Shown here: positions 20,088 to 31,352 of the stretch, one piece after another | How positions within the stretch are numbered: the stretch's first letter is position 1 | Layout: each line of letters starts with the position of its first letter | Source: Polyodon spathula | Taxonomy: Eukaryota > Chordata > Actinopteri > Acipenseriformes > Polyodontidae | Assembly: GCF_017654505.1 (NCBI RefSeq) | Contig: NC_054538.1 | Location: 19,690,412-19,754,411 of the forward strand | DNA: 64,000 nt | Reading direction: 5' to 3' | Made by a program: the position numbers and the translations under genes | Notes under the pieces: model-generated | Seen by the model: the letters and a program-made list of their open reading frames with translations, nothing else | What the model was told of the DNA's origin: nothing | Database searches by the model: none

Positions 20088-23000
20088 TAAAAGACAAATA
20101 AGTCATGGCTGCCTACAAGAAACAAAACACACAGACCCTAAAGGAAAGCTTGTCCAACACAGCTGAAGTGAGTGGCTTTTATTTGGTCCGAGAATTAATT
20201 AATCAATGAACACTAATTAGTGTTCTATTACCTTCAGGTGCGTGTATGTTTCGTCCCACCAGCTACACGTGTATGAAATAAGTGGTTAAAAATACTGTAA
20301 TGTGTATGCATTGTGCCCTCTCATTATTGCTGAGGGAATTCAATTAGTAAAGGGCCCTGCTATGTATTACATAACTTATGTGCATAATAAGATTGCTGTC
20401 AACGTGAATGAATCTGAACAGGGAATTACAAAAAAGTTCAATAATAAGAGCATTAGAAATCTCAAACATCTCAGCCCTGTGGTGTCTTGTCGAGCCTGGT
20501 CTAACAGGCTCATTAAATTGAAAGAAAAAGTCAGTCTGACGATATGAGCTCCCTGCGTCGCTTTTCATGTGGGTCTTTATGGGATTTTTAAAGAAACCGA
20601 TGAAAGTCAATGAGAGGATGCTGCACACACACAGCAGGAGGCTCTGGCTTGAGCGGCATGAGGAACCATCTTATTTTACAGTAGGCTTTCATCTTACAAA
20701 ATGGGGGAGGAGAACATATCGTTTCAAATAAAGTACTGTAAAAGTAGTGTTGTTTCAAACTCCATGACAGGAGTTTTGGACAGGGCATCTTATCGGAAGA
20801 TGAAATCCTCAGCCATGTACAAAGACAGTACCACTGTGCCATATTTGATCAGCTCGAGGTGTTGGTCGTAGTGTCATTGCTGTGATCCTTCAGTGGTTCT
20901 ACAAGGGTTCATTCAGGGTCTAGCACTGGTATTAATAAGGTTGCGCAGTGTTTTTCACATTTTTTTGGTAAGGACTGTCTGAGTTTAGCTCTCCAGAGCT
21001 GCAGTACTCATCATATTGCCATAGGACCAATTCTGGCCAAACTGTTGCTAAGAGTGAGGACACCATTCTATCTCTTCCGTAGGACTGAAGGAGTTGACCC
21101 TGAGCGCAAACCCTGCCGTCACTTCCAAAGGCTGGGCTCGGCTGGCCATTGCTGTAGCCCACAGCTCCCAGCTGCGGGTTTTAAACCTGGACTACAACCC
21201 CTTAGGTAAGAGGATGACACAGGAGAGCTTCCTTCTGCAGACTGTGATCTCTAGTAACAAGCTAACGGGTAGTCCTGCACCACACACACACTATGGGCTG
21301 GCAGCTGGGAGAATGACTTGCTCAGAGGTATGGCAATGAATCGTGAGCAGTGAGCATATAAAGCTTGGTTACCAGTTTGAATCCACCAACACTGGGTGCT
21401 TGGTTACCAGTTTGAATCCACCAACACTGGGAGTGGACAGGTGTTCACTTCCAAAAAACACCATCACACTCGTAGGGTACGTTGTCGGGCAGTAACATTC
21501 TCATGATTATTGTAGGACTATTAAGAGATATTCAGGTATGTTTGGCGTAAGCATTATACATTCCCAAAATCCGGTATCGAAATAATAAAGCTTGAGTCAT
21601 TTTAATGTAAAATGGGTGCAGTGTGTGGAGTAGTATGCGAACATCTGACAGTGTATGCTGGGAAAGGGGGTCCTGATTTTAACCCTTCCTTATGCCAATA
21701 TGTGTGCAATCGCCCAGGCCTGGCCTCGATTATGCATACTGGAAATGAGTGTGTCCATGTGTTCCTGTATACACCTGTTTTCTATATACATTGCTGAATA
21801 TCCCCTACCTGGACTAGATTTGTGGGTTTATAGTCAATTCTCACAGATTCTCTTCAGGAACTACTAGCTGTTGGCTACTTCTTTACCCCACTATATCCTC
21901 GTGCTAACGTTCAAAAAGTCCTTCATTTACAGCATAGACCAGGGATCAAATCCGCCCCCTTACTTGGACATCTAATTTATCCAAGCAGGGACAGGTCTAA
22001 TAAGAGCTGCAGACAGTAATGATGAAGAATGTGGACAGGTATCACAGATTTTAGGCCAGCGAAGTACTTTAATATTTATCCTTCTAAAAGGAGGAGAGCT
22101 GAAAGATGGCAGTACACTAATGTGGGAATTAATCTTCATCCTGTGCGTGGATTAACAGATTACTTCCTTGTTTCTGAGTTGAGCAGTGCATACAGATGCT
22201 CTACATTTTTTTTTTAACTGCATCATGGTTTATCAAAAAGGCATGTGGGAGACGCTGAAAAGATGTGGCAGAAGATTCTGTGGTGCGATGAAACAAAAAT
22301 TGAACTATCTGGCCTAAATGCAAAGCGTTTTATATGGTGAAAACCCAACACAGCACATCACCCAGGTAACACCATCCCCACTGTGAAGCATGGTGGTGGC
22401 AGCATCATGCCATGGGGATGCTTTTCATCGGCAGGGACTGGGAAGCTTGTCAGGGTAGAGGGTAAAATGGATGGAGCTAAATACAGGCAAATCCTTGAGG
22501 AAAACCTGCTTTAGTCTGCAAAAGACCTAAGAGTGGGATGGAGATTAACCTTTCAGCAGGATAATGACCCCAAGCACACAGCCAAAGCGACACTGGGGTG
22601 GCTTAAAAACAAGAAAGTGAATGTCCTAGAGTGGCCCAGTCAAAGCACGGACTTGAATCCTATTGAGAATCTGTGGCAAGACTTGAAGATTGCTGTCCAC
22701 CAATGATCCCCATTCAACTTGACAGAGCTTGAACAATTTTGCAAAGAAGAATGGGTGAATATTACACGATCAGGATGTGCAAACCTGGTAGAGACTTGCC
22801 CCAAAAGACTCACGGCTGTAATTGCTGCCAAAGGTGGTTCTACCAAGTATTGACTCAGGAGGGTGAATACTTACCTAACCTTTTTTATTTTTTTTTCATA
22901 AACACTTGTTTCACGATAAAGTGTTCAGTAGATTGTGTAAATCAAAGGGAAAAAAAAAATCTCATTTAAATGCATCAAGATTTCAGGTTGTAACACAACA

Positions 23001-26000
23001 AACTGTGAAAATGACACACACACCATATTAAACCATCCCTGTAAAGTAAAGAAGGGTGTGTGATGGAATAAAGACCACAGTACCAATAGGAATATGCTGA
23101 TGCGTGACAGTTTTAAGCTGGACACGCAAACAAATAAGCCACCAACACATCTGACTATTTAAAAGCTATTTATGTACAGTAGCTCTAAACCGTAGGCTTT
23201 TGGTTTCCATGCAAACAGTAACAGAAAACAACCCCTGTTTGCTGTTTTAAAAGGTGAATGTACCCATACATTTACAATCTATTCCATTATTCATACAAAA
23301 GCTTTTAAAAAGAGCTGCGTAGAATGGATTGTTCTGTGTAGATTGATGCCCCTAAAATATATAAACTGTAGTATTTCTGTGAAGGAAAAAACAAGTAGCA
23401 TTTTCATCTTGAAACACAAGCTCACCAGTATGTATTCCCACACCCTAGAGTGAAGTTATATTAAATTACTGAAAGTTAGACTGAGGGGCAGCTCTAGAAA
23501 TAAGTACTGGTGGGGGCTTAGCCTGTGGTGAGTGGAGCCAAGGAGAACATTTGGGGTTAATAAGCTCTGACAACTCAGAGCAATCTCCCTTTTTCTAGAT
23601 TTTGTAGCAGTTATCTCTAAAATCATTATCATGACTGAGCTATAGTATAAATACATACATTGCTAATACAGCTTATCCTGTATGTTGTGCTATATTAGTT
23701 GTGAGTGTTTATATGAGAGAGCTTTAACACATGCTAAGTTATTCCACAAAAGGTACACAGCAGAAATAAAGACGGTATTTGTTTTACAAGTGAATTAATT
23801 ATATTAACTTATCAAACCAAAATTAAATGAGGAATAAAACAAATTTGTTGTGTTAGTGCTACCTTCATACTGTCCCTTTGGCAGAAAAATAAACTGTCTA
23901 AGCTCTTTGCTTCTGCATTTTCAATTGAGATGCAATGTATATTACATTATTAATATACATTTTATATATATATTACACACACCAGGCCTTAGGACAGAAA
24001 GCCCATGGTTCTAGGATTTTCACAGCAGTAACGCAGTTCTAGCATGATGTCAAACTGTGTGTTGTATTACCGGTTATCTAAAAAGAATGGGAAAACAGCT
24101 GCTAGCTTCAGAATTCTCTTGGAGCATGCATCTACTCTCACACATTGAAGTAGGGCACTCGTTTTTTGCAACTTCTAAATTTAGCATAGGCTTATCTGAT
24201 GTATTGCACTTAAGGTTGTCAGTCTATGTTACATTTTCTTTAAAGGGTTGTTTACCATTTAAACTATATACATTTTCACAAGTTGACTTAATTTTGTGTC
24301 TGTAATTATCATATTAATATTGTAGCGTTTCAGCAAGAAAGGCAGAAAACAGGAGAGACACTTACTCCTTTTCAAAGCTTTATTCGGCACCTATATCTCC
24401 ACACAACTCTGTCAGGTTCTCAGGTTACACACACAGGAACCATGGCAACCAGAACCAGAACAACCCTAAAATGGTGGGGCAGTGCCTTCGTATAACTTTA
24501 GTTCCGCCCGTTTATTCTAGTAGGGTACAGGAGCTTACACATCTCGTTGGTCCTCAGCCGCACACTTCAGGCCAATGGGAACACACAGAGCACATGCGCG
24601 GGCGCGCGCGCACACACACACAGTGACTCGCAGACAAGACCAATCACAGGGAAGACACAGACCATGCCCACGTGCAGGCCAGGATTACAGACACAGACGA
24701 GGTAAACAAAACAAGTGGCGGGAAATACAGAGCGGGAAGGGAACACAAACAGCTCCGTGATTTACAAAATGTTTAGTAATAAATGCACTGTATTATAGGG
24801 ATCATAACGTGATTTGCGCTTTATTTTTATTTTGTTATCATTAATCGTGCATTGTAAACCACTGTAATTTAATATTGATGTAAAAACATTAATTAAAAAC
24901 AAAAAGTATAATAGTTTAACGATCTGTTATTTGTGTTGTACTGTAATTCCCATTGTAATTAAGATTTTGATCCCTCTGTAGACTCAAGAAGGCATTTTCA
25001 TGTTTGACGTTTAACCCTTGCCACACAGACATGCCTGTGTCAGCACTGTGTTCACTTTGGAAGTGACTTTGCTTCATTTGCCAGGTTAAGATGCAGAGTG
25101 CAGTGCAGATGCATCTTCCCAGCATGCTGTGTGGAAATACCCTGACTGTACGAGACCTTGCAGCAGTAACGCTGCAATTGAAAGAGCCATCTTAATCAGT
25201 TTCCATGACACCGGGTTCTGTGTTACATCAAAGAGAGCGATGTTAGCGCTGTAGGTCTTTAATGATCACTGCTCTGTGAATCGATTTACCTCTCAGTGTA
25301 GTCACAGAAAGCAGCATACCAGCATTATGTGTTCCTTAGATTGATGATTTGTTTTGCAAAGCCGAAGTCATATTAGCGAGCTAGCTTCCTGGGTTTTTAA
25401 AATATATTTACATACTTAAATTGTAAATACCAGCATACAAACACTGTACACCTTCTGAGCTGTGAGAGAGCTTCAAAAAAAATCATTGATTTGCTGCTAC
25501 ATGTAGAATCAGAAGAGTGCAAATCTGTCTTACAGGGTAGGTTACATGAGAGAGCATGCAAATAAAAAAAAAAACCCATAACCTTCATGATAAACTATGG
25601 AAGACTAAGTAGACACCAATGACGTTTTAGTTTTTTTGTGTGTAAAAGCCAATATGGGGATGCTGCAGAGTTAAGAACAGGTTTGCCTTTCCTGTCTGTA
25701 TTAGAAAGTCTACTTGAAAATGTAACTATATTGCAGAATACTGTGTATGCAGTAGTGAAATTCAGCACAGCGAGAAACACCACGGTACCTGCAGTAATTA
25801 GTGATATACTAAAATGGGTAACCGTTTAGAGTCTGAAGCAGCAGTAAACGCCATCAGGCACACAGTTCTAGGTTTAATTGGAAAGTGTGTTTTAAAAAGG
25901 GATAAGATCCAGGTCTGCAGTATAACATAACTGAATATTGTATGGTACAATATGCCAAGGGTTTCCTGTTCATGTTGCTCTATAGGAGACCAGATGGCCG

Positions 26001-27697
26001 GGATGCTGGCTGTTGCCGTGGCGTCAAGCCGGACACTGGAGGTTTTAGATCTTGAGGGAACAGGTCTCACCAACCAGTCTGCACAGGTCAGCACTACTGT
26101 GGCTTTTACTGTCTGGGTTAGTGGCCTGTCTAGGTGTAACAGATTAATAGTGTGTATATTCAAAACAAGTTAGTGTAACACCTTCTTTGGAATTAACCAA
26201 GTTGCTACCAGAAGATGGTGCTGTGGGCTTTATTTTCAAATAATTTCCACAGACCTTGTTTTGGGCTGTGTGCACTTCGCAGGGGGGCATCCAAGAATTA
26301 AGTCTAATCCTGATCCAGCATTGTGTGTGGGCGAGTGAGGTCCCCGTGACTGTTTTTACTTGGAAATCCTGGCAGTTTCAGTTTTTCTTCATTGGAGTAC
26401 AATTTTCATAAATCTGGATGTTCGTTTTAGAAAGTTTGAACCTGTGTAACACACTTGCACGTTGTCAGATTGCCGGGTTTATTGGTGCTACCTGGTCTGT
26501 TGTCAGAACAGTCTGTCCCAACACTGCAGGAATATTTTTACCTGGCAGAAACAAATGAGTTTGTGAGCAGAGTTCCCCTGTCTAGAGCCACGGCACTTCG
26601 ACAATACAATGTCATCTCTGTCAAAACCACTGGCAGCTATCCTACCAGGGTTTGTATCGATAACACAGTGTGTTTTACTGGGTTTTTTTAATCGGCCCAA
26701 TGCACAGTGGAAGCAGAGGGACAGTAGGACTAGGAAATCGGAAACTGAGGTTTCCACCAGTAGACGAGTGGAGCCTCAGAATAACAATTCACAGGGGTCT
26801 CCAAGTGGCTCACCTGGTAAAAGCACAGCCGTGTGGTGTGCTGGGTGAGTCATACAGTCAGGGGAGCGCAGGTTCGCGTCCTGGCTGTGCGAAGTCGCCG
26901 GTCTTTGCTCGAGATTCCGGAGAGAGCAAGGGATTGGCTTTGGCACCTAGTGAACTCAGGCTGACACCTGCAGGGCTGGCCTTTCTCATCCAAACGCTGG
27001 TAGCTCACTGACATCCACTCTCAAGTTCCTGGGTGAGGAAGTGGAAGCTGGCTTGGTTGTGGGATCGGAGGACGCCCACTGAATCTTCAGTTCTCCTGAG
27101 CTATGTGGGGAATTGCAGCGATGAGGGGAAAATTATTGGACATTCTAAATTGGGGAGAAAATCGGGAGTAAAATAATTGGGCACTCTAAATAAAAAAAAA
27201 AAAATTAAAAAATAACAGTGAACAGATGTTTGTTTTCCTCAGATCTTCCTGGACATGGTGCAGAACTACCCAACGTGCCTGCGGATGCTGATCCTGGCTG
27301 AGAACAACATCAGCACAGAGCTGCAGCAGCAGATCTCAGACCTGCTGTCCGAGGGGGAGGAGGACGACGACAAGGAGGAGGAGGCGCTGGGGGGTGCTGG
27401 GAGCAGGGAGAGGGAGAAGACCATCTGGGTCTCCCAAAACAGTAAGGAACCAGGCCTGCATGGTTCTTCAACCTCATCTTCTCACTGTGCAATGGGAAGT
27501 CAGACACATTTTTTGGCGCAGGGGTTAGGCAGGGTGGTGTATTGTGATAAATCCTGGGCAGCTGTACTACTGGATGATCTGTGAAATCTTATCACTTTTT
27601 TTTTTTTAAACTATCTTCTCTCCCAGATTCAAGTTCACACTTGGTCTTGGTGACGTCAGGACTCGGAGACAACCTATTGGCCGAAACGGAGATGTAA
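14524..27697 (+). CDS. LRRC73: LRRC73, leucine-rich repeat containing 73 (complete, 6 coding exons)
   Basis: Coding exons are 14524-14795, 15850-16010, 21083-21205, 25986-26086, 27243-27441 and 27627-27697 (TAA). All introns are GT-AG, and phases join to 308 residues, close to the roughly 316 of mammalian LRRC73. The start ATG opens [20 protein letters not shown], matching the family N-terminus. The protein is a chain of ribonuclease-inhibitor-like leucine-rich repeats ([70 protein letters not shown]). A Glu/Asp-rich linker ([12 protein letters not shown]) and a conserved tail [15 protein letters not shown] follow. Such repeats bind proteins. The specific partner and role of LRRC73 are not established. 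The gene is intact despite 5 kb of transposon debris in intron 2. Confidence 0.96.
14796..15849. other. LRRC73 intron 1
   Basis: AT-rich intron without recognisable genes or transposons. Confidence 0.6.
15850..16010 (+). CDS. LRRC73: LRRC73 exon 2
   Basis: 161 bp, acceptor ctgcag, donor TCAG|gtaaat. It encodes [32 protein letters not shown] and [13 protein letters not shown]. Confidence 0.95.
16417..16490. repeat. Short (TTTTTGCTCA)n-like tandem repeat
   Basis: Several imperfect TTGCTCATTTT units between A-runs, in LRRC73 intron 2. Confidence 0.6.
17620..17661 (-). other. CCHC zinc knuckle of the gag relic
   Basis: On the minus strand it reads [14 protein letters not shown], an exact nucleocapsid-type C-x2-C-x4-H-x4-C motif, which binds nucleic acid. 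Confidence 0.85.
17877..18549 (-). mobile_element. Solo LTR, 673 bp, with 5-bp target duplication
   Basis: On the minus strand the unit starts TGTGACAGAAATACAATG and ends CTTTGCCACA, the TG...CA ends of LTRs. It is flanked by perfect CGCCC duplications at 17872-17876 and 18550-18554. Inside there is a TATAAG box near 18350 and AATAAA near 17972 in the right order. No internal region is present, so it arose by LTR-LTR recombination. Confidence 0.85.
18685..19307. mobile_element. piggyBac-type MITE, copy 1 (623 bp, TTAA-flanked)
   Basis: Flanked by TTAA at 18681-18684 and 19308-19311. The termini are CCCTTAGTGGTCC and, inverted, CCCATTGCGGTCC. There is no transposase. TTAA targets are the hallmark of piggyBac. 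It sits inside the gag relic, and the gag codons continue in frame across the TTAA. Confidence 0.8.
20025..20087. repeat. (TA)n-(CA)n microsatellite
   Basis: Dinucleotide repeat in LRRC73 intron 2. Confidence 0.95.
20088..21082. other. Rest of LRRC73 intron 2
   Basis: No gene, RNA or recognisable transposon seen. Confidence 0.5.
21083..21205 (+). CDS. LRRC73: LRRC73 exon 3
   Basis: 123 bp, acceptor ccgtag, donor TTAG|gtaaga. It encodes [20 protein letters not shown] and [20 protein letters not shown]. Confidence 0.95.
21363..21431. repeat. 35-bp tandem duplication
   Basis: Two nearly perfect head-to-tail copies of a 35-bp unit starting GCTTGGTTACCAGTTTGAAT, in LRRC73 intron 3. Confidence 0.9.
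22228..23015 (+). mobile_element. Fourth Tc1-like relic (transposase C-terminal half)
   Basis: The plus-strand frame shows [25 protein letters not shown] and NPIENLW, so the three acidic catalytic positions are present, but in-frame stops occur (near 22340, 22513 and 22706). The N-terminal half is missing. The right flank resembles the terminal repeat of the element at 6264-7708, so they are related families. Confidence 0.85.
24321..24766 (-). repeat. Probable solo LTR (446 bp)
   Basis: On the minus strand it begins TGTAAATCACGGAGC and ends GAAACGCTACA, with AATAAA about 60 bases before the end, as in an R-U5 boundary. The flanking five bases (aatat, aaatg) do not match, so the call is less sure than for the LTR at 17877. 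Confidence 0.45.
24595..24622. repeat. Alternating GC / CA dinucleotide tract
   Basis: A (GC)n run followed by (CA)n, a purine-pyrimidine alternation that can adopt Z-DNA. Confidence 0.7.
24772..25985. other. LRRC73 intron 3, remaining part
   Basis: No gene or clear element recognised. Confidence 0.5.
25986..26086 (+). CDS. LRRC73: LRRC73 exon 4
   Basis: 101 bp, acceptor tatag, donor CACAG|gtcagc. It encodes [20 protein letters not shown] and [13 protein letters not shown]. Confidence 0.95.
26795..27212 (+). repeat. tRNA-derived SINE, copy 1
   Basis: A pol III A box (TGGCTCACCTGG, 26806-26817) and B box (GGTTCGCGTCC, 26871-26881) are spaced as in a tRNA. A body and a 3' tail with CTAAATTGGGGAGAAAATCG and an A-rich end follow. 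The tail is shared with the SINE at 30904-31352. It lies in LRRC73 intron 4, ending just before exon 5. Confidence 0.8.
27243..27441 (+). CDS. LRRC73: LRRC73 exon 5 (last repeat and acidic linker)
   Basis: 199 bp, acceptor cctcag, donor AACA|gtaagg. It begins [20 protein letters not shown] and continues through the Glu/Asp-rich linker, whose GAG/GAC codons form a low-complexity stretch near 27347-27383. Confidence 0.95.
27627..27697 (+). CDS. LRRC73: LRRC73 exon 6 with stop
   Basis: 71 bp, acceptor tcccag. It encodes [22 protein letters not shown] and TAA, the conserved family C-terminus. Confidence 0.95.
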
Positions 27698-28407
27698 CCC
27701 TGGAATCCTCTCTCCCTACTGCAGCGTAGCCTGTCACAGGATGCAGTCAGCTGATGGTGAACAACCAATCACTTTGCATGGTCTTTTAGCACTTGTATAT
27801 AGAGTTAGACAAACGTTATAAAAAGGCACAGGTTTTGATTGAACACACAGGATCAATTGCAACAAACTTGTAGATTTAGTATGGAGCTGCGGACTAAGTT
27901 GCAGACTAGCTAATATGGTACTCTCTCTGGATCATCCCCAGCTGTGTACTAACTTGCAATGAAAGAAGATGAGGAACAAAGCTGGGGACTAGCTGATCCC
28001 CAGCTTTAGTGCAGAGCTCAGTAGTAAGTTCTTTATTGTATTGTGCTACCAAACAGGAACTGAAGGGGGAGCTCAAAATTTGAGTGATTGGTTCCAGCTA
28101 AATATATTTTCAGTGTTATTTTTTTGTTAAGATCAAAATCTTTTTTTTTTTTTTTTTTTTAAGAAACCGAAGATCTTTTATTTTTTTTAATTAAAAAATG
28201 TTGAACTTAAGAATTATGTATGGAAATGTATTTACGCACGAAAGTAAATGCTAAGTCTGAATTGCATAAAAATATTTTCCCATTTTCTTAAACCAAATTC
28301 ACATGTATAAATCAAACTTTCCTAAAACACCACTAAAATTAATTAAGCTGCATTGGAGGGCAACCTAAACTAAATGTATTCGTTTATTGGACCAAAGGTG
28401 TATTGTA
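27698..28407. other. LRRC73 3' UTR / downstream region
   Basis: The 3' UTR presumably begins here, but no convincing nearby AATAAA was seen. The nearest canonical one noted is at 29071-29076. Confidence 0.4.
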
Positions 28408-28570
28408 GACAGGGCCATATAACCAGAGCTGCCATTCTTTATATATACTGTGTAAGACTGATTGATATTTACTATTCAACCTCCAAATCTATGTTACACG
28501 GCAAACTAACAGAGAAAATACTTTACCAGAATTTTTACATGAGCATCAGCATTTATAATGCGAAAAAACC
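28408..28570. repeat. Unclassified dispersed repeat, copy B
   Basis: Same family as 3334-3530, with shared blocks such as ACTATTCAACCTCCAAATCT. It differs by a deletion in the middle. Confidence 0.6.
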
Positions 28571-29084
28571 CAACCTAGAACACAAGCTCAGTGTCTGTTA
28601 GCTCGTTACAGCCATGATTGTAGTCCTTTTTCCATCCAACTTTTAAGCTCGGTAAAACTTATACGAATACGAAGAAACACAATTACTGAACGAATACGAT
28701 GTTGTCTCTGCACTTGATTTGTTTACGTTTTAAGTTCAAAGTTTCTACCCATTAGTTTCAATTAAAAAAAAGAAACTAATATATACATAATTGTTATTAA
28801 ACTATACTTCTGAAATAATGAATTTGTTTTCTACAAACAGGTAGTGTGCTCCCTGACTATTTTAGGGAATCCTTCCGAATCATATTATCCATCAATTCAA
28901 ATCATGTGATTAACACTATCCCAATGGACGGTGTCCCCGTATATAAACCAATCAGTATTAGTATTTTTTTTATTTTTTCGTGTCACTGCCAAAAATGCAC
29001 TGATTTGCCTGACAATCACACAGGAAAATCTTATTGAATGTGTCACCTTTTGCTAAAGTTATTCATTTTAAATAAATTACTCCA

Positions 29085-29104
29085 CCCCCCCCCCCCCCCC
29101 CCCC
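29085..29104. repeat. 20-base poly-C run
   Basis: Uninterrupted C homopolymer, unusual in this AT-rich window. Confidence 0.9.
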
Positions 29105-29423
29105 AATTTGTAAGTGAGAACTGTCTGTATTATTTTGTATGATTTCAGATGTACGCAATAACACAAACTGAGAAATAATGTTGGAATTTGTTCATCTTTT
29201 TATTCAGTAATTATTTTCTCCCATTTCAAAAGCAGGCGTTTGATTGGCTGATCTGACGCCACTAGTCTCCTCAAGTCTCCATTGGTGCACCATGCAGTGG
29301 CTTGACGCCTAGTCTCCTGAAACCAAGTTCCAAGCAACAAAGTGGCTGTGTTCCCTCAGCTTTAAAATGAAGATAAACAAACGAAATGTTTAATTACGTG
29401 TCTTTTTTTCTTAATAAGAGCAT

Positions 29424-29424
<1 letters not shown>

Positions 29425-29506
<82 letters not shown>
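29425..29506. repeat. (AT)n microsatellite
   Basis: About 40 AT units. Confidence 0.95.
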
Positions 29507-29509
<3 letters not shown>

Positions 29510-30632
29510 GGTATCTAAGTTCATATTACACACACATGTTTACAGTGGCATATTGTGTGTGTATATTATTTGCCATTTCTTTTGGGCATTATTTGCCATT
29601 TCTTTGTAACATTACTGTGATCTCAGGCTGTAGGCCTATACATATTGGACTACCAGGGTATTGAAACTTCGCTACACACAGACACGTTCGCTTCTCATTG
29701 GTCAGTTTCCCTAGTTACGCCGTGTGTAGCTCCAGAATTGGATCAAGATTACGTTTCAGTGGCACTTGATCTAGATCTGCTTAGTATAACACCTTCTTAT
29801 GATCCGACTCCAGTGAATTCGGATCAGATCCCGTAGTACAGCCCCTGGAGCAGCGGGTAGTCCAGTACTGAATATTATTAATGGATGATTCGGTACTGTA
29901 CATATTCAAAGATTAAACGAAGAAACCAATCTTAACGGATTTATTTCAGAAGCCAACTCTAGGTAAGAATGCTTAGTGATTGTATTTCTTATATTAAATT
30001 TAGTGTTTCTGCTGACAGACCTGTGTGATGTTTCGCTGCAATACGTTTTAATAAGTCAATGTTTGTTTGTTTGTTTGTTTGTTTTTTATTAGTAGTCGGC
30101 AGTTGTTTTTATCATGAAATGGGTCACGAAATCCAAATCCAAGGCGAGTCGCTGGGTAAAAAGAGTTTGCGACTTCTATTGCTTTGACGTTTGCATTGAT
30201 AGTCTCCAGGCTTTATAAGATGATAACTTTCACCTTTGTAACATATATTATACAGGATATGCAGATTTACAAAAAAAAATTGCCTCAGTAAAAATCTATT
30301 CCTAGCTACGCACCTACACACGTCTTTAGTCTACAGAAATTGCTGGGCTAACTTAGTAATGTGTTTTTAGTATCCTCTAGAGGGCAGCATCAGTTACTTT
30401 GAGTTTGTTGCAATTGAGAACATTTTAATACACAGCTGGGACTATCTTGAGCTACTTAGTCTGTTAAAGATTTGTAGTAACCTGCGTTCTAGTTTAGTGA
30501 ACTTAGTTAAAAGTTAACTATTTATTTGAAAGATGCACAGGCTATTAAAATAGAAAGCTGTGTAATGGGGTTATATTAAACTCCATTAATAATGCTGTAA
30601 AGGAAGTGCACTTTGCCCCTGTTTATACTGGA

Positions 30633-30672
<40 letters not shown>

Positions 30673-30903
30673 ACAAACTTTGTCTGAAATACAGACATAC
30701 AGTGTATACTGTGTATTTTTGTGATTAACAAGGTGGTGAAGGTAAAACGGAGTCTGAATAAACATATTTACACCTTAAGAAACATTTTTTGTGTGATTAT
30801 TTCAAAGCAAAACCATCAGTATGTTAGTGTTCATTGGAATACTGGAGCGCATCCGTCGTCTGTCCAGGTGCTGCTTTTGCCAGTTGGCAGCTCGCTTTGT
30901 ATT
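29507..30903. other. Intergenic DNA with unexplained 63-codon frame
   Basis: Mostly featureless. A plus-strand frame at 29645-29836 has non-repetitive composition but no recognised domain, and a good donor-like CTAG|GTAAGA lies at about 29967. An A-run is at 30636-30665. I do not call a gene. Confidence 0.35.
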
Positions 30904-31352
30904 TTTATTTATTTATTTATTTTTAAATTTAATTGTCGCCAATTTTTTACCCCGGTTTTCTCCCCAATTTAGTGTGCCCAATTATTATCTGTCCTCGGCT
31001 CACCCCTCGCAACTCCCCCGCTGACTCCGGAAACGGCGGCTAGAACATGCGTGGTCCGAAGCGCGCTCCTGCCAATCCATCATTTTACACACTGCGGATC
31101 CACAGCAATGCCGCCAGACCTATAGTGCCGGAGGACAACACAGATCTGGTGGCTCCACTGCAAAATCACAGGTGCCCTATCGGCCACAGGGGTCGCTGAC
31201 GTGACCTAAGCCCTCCCTACCCATGCAGCGCTCGGCTAATTGTGCGCCACCCCTTAGGAACCCCGGTCATGGTCGTCTGTGACATAGTCTGGATTCAAAC
31301 TTGTGAGCTCCAGACTATAGGGCACATCCTGCACTCCCCCGCAGTGCACCAT
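30904..31352 (-). repeat. tRNA-derived SINE, copy 2 (longer subtype)
   Basis: On the minus strand: a B-box-like GTTTGAATCC (31290-31300), a GC-rich body, then the tail AATTGGGCACACTAAATTGG and an A/T-rich end. The body shares GCCAGACCTATAG with the copy at 54712. Confidence 0.7.
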
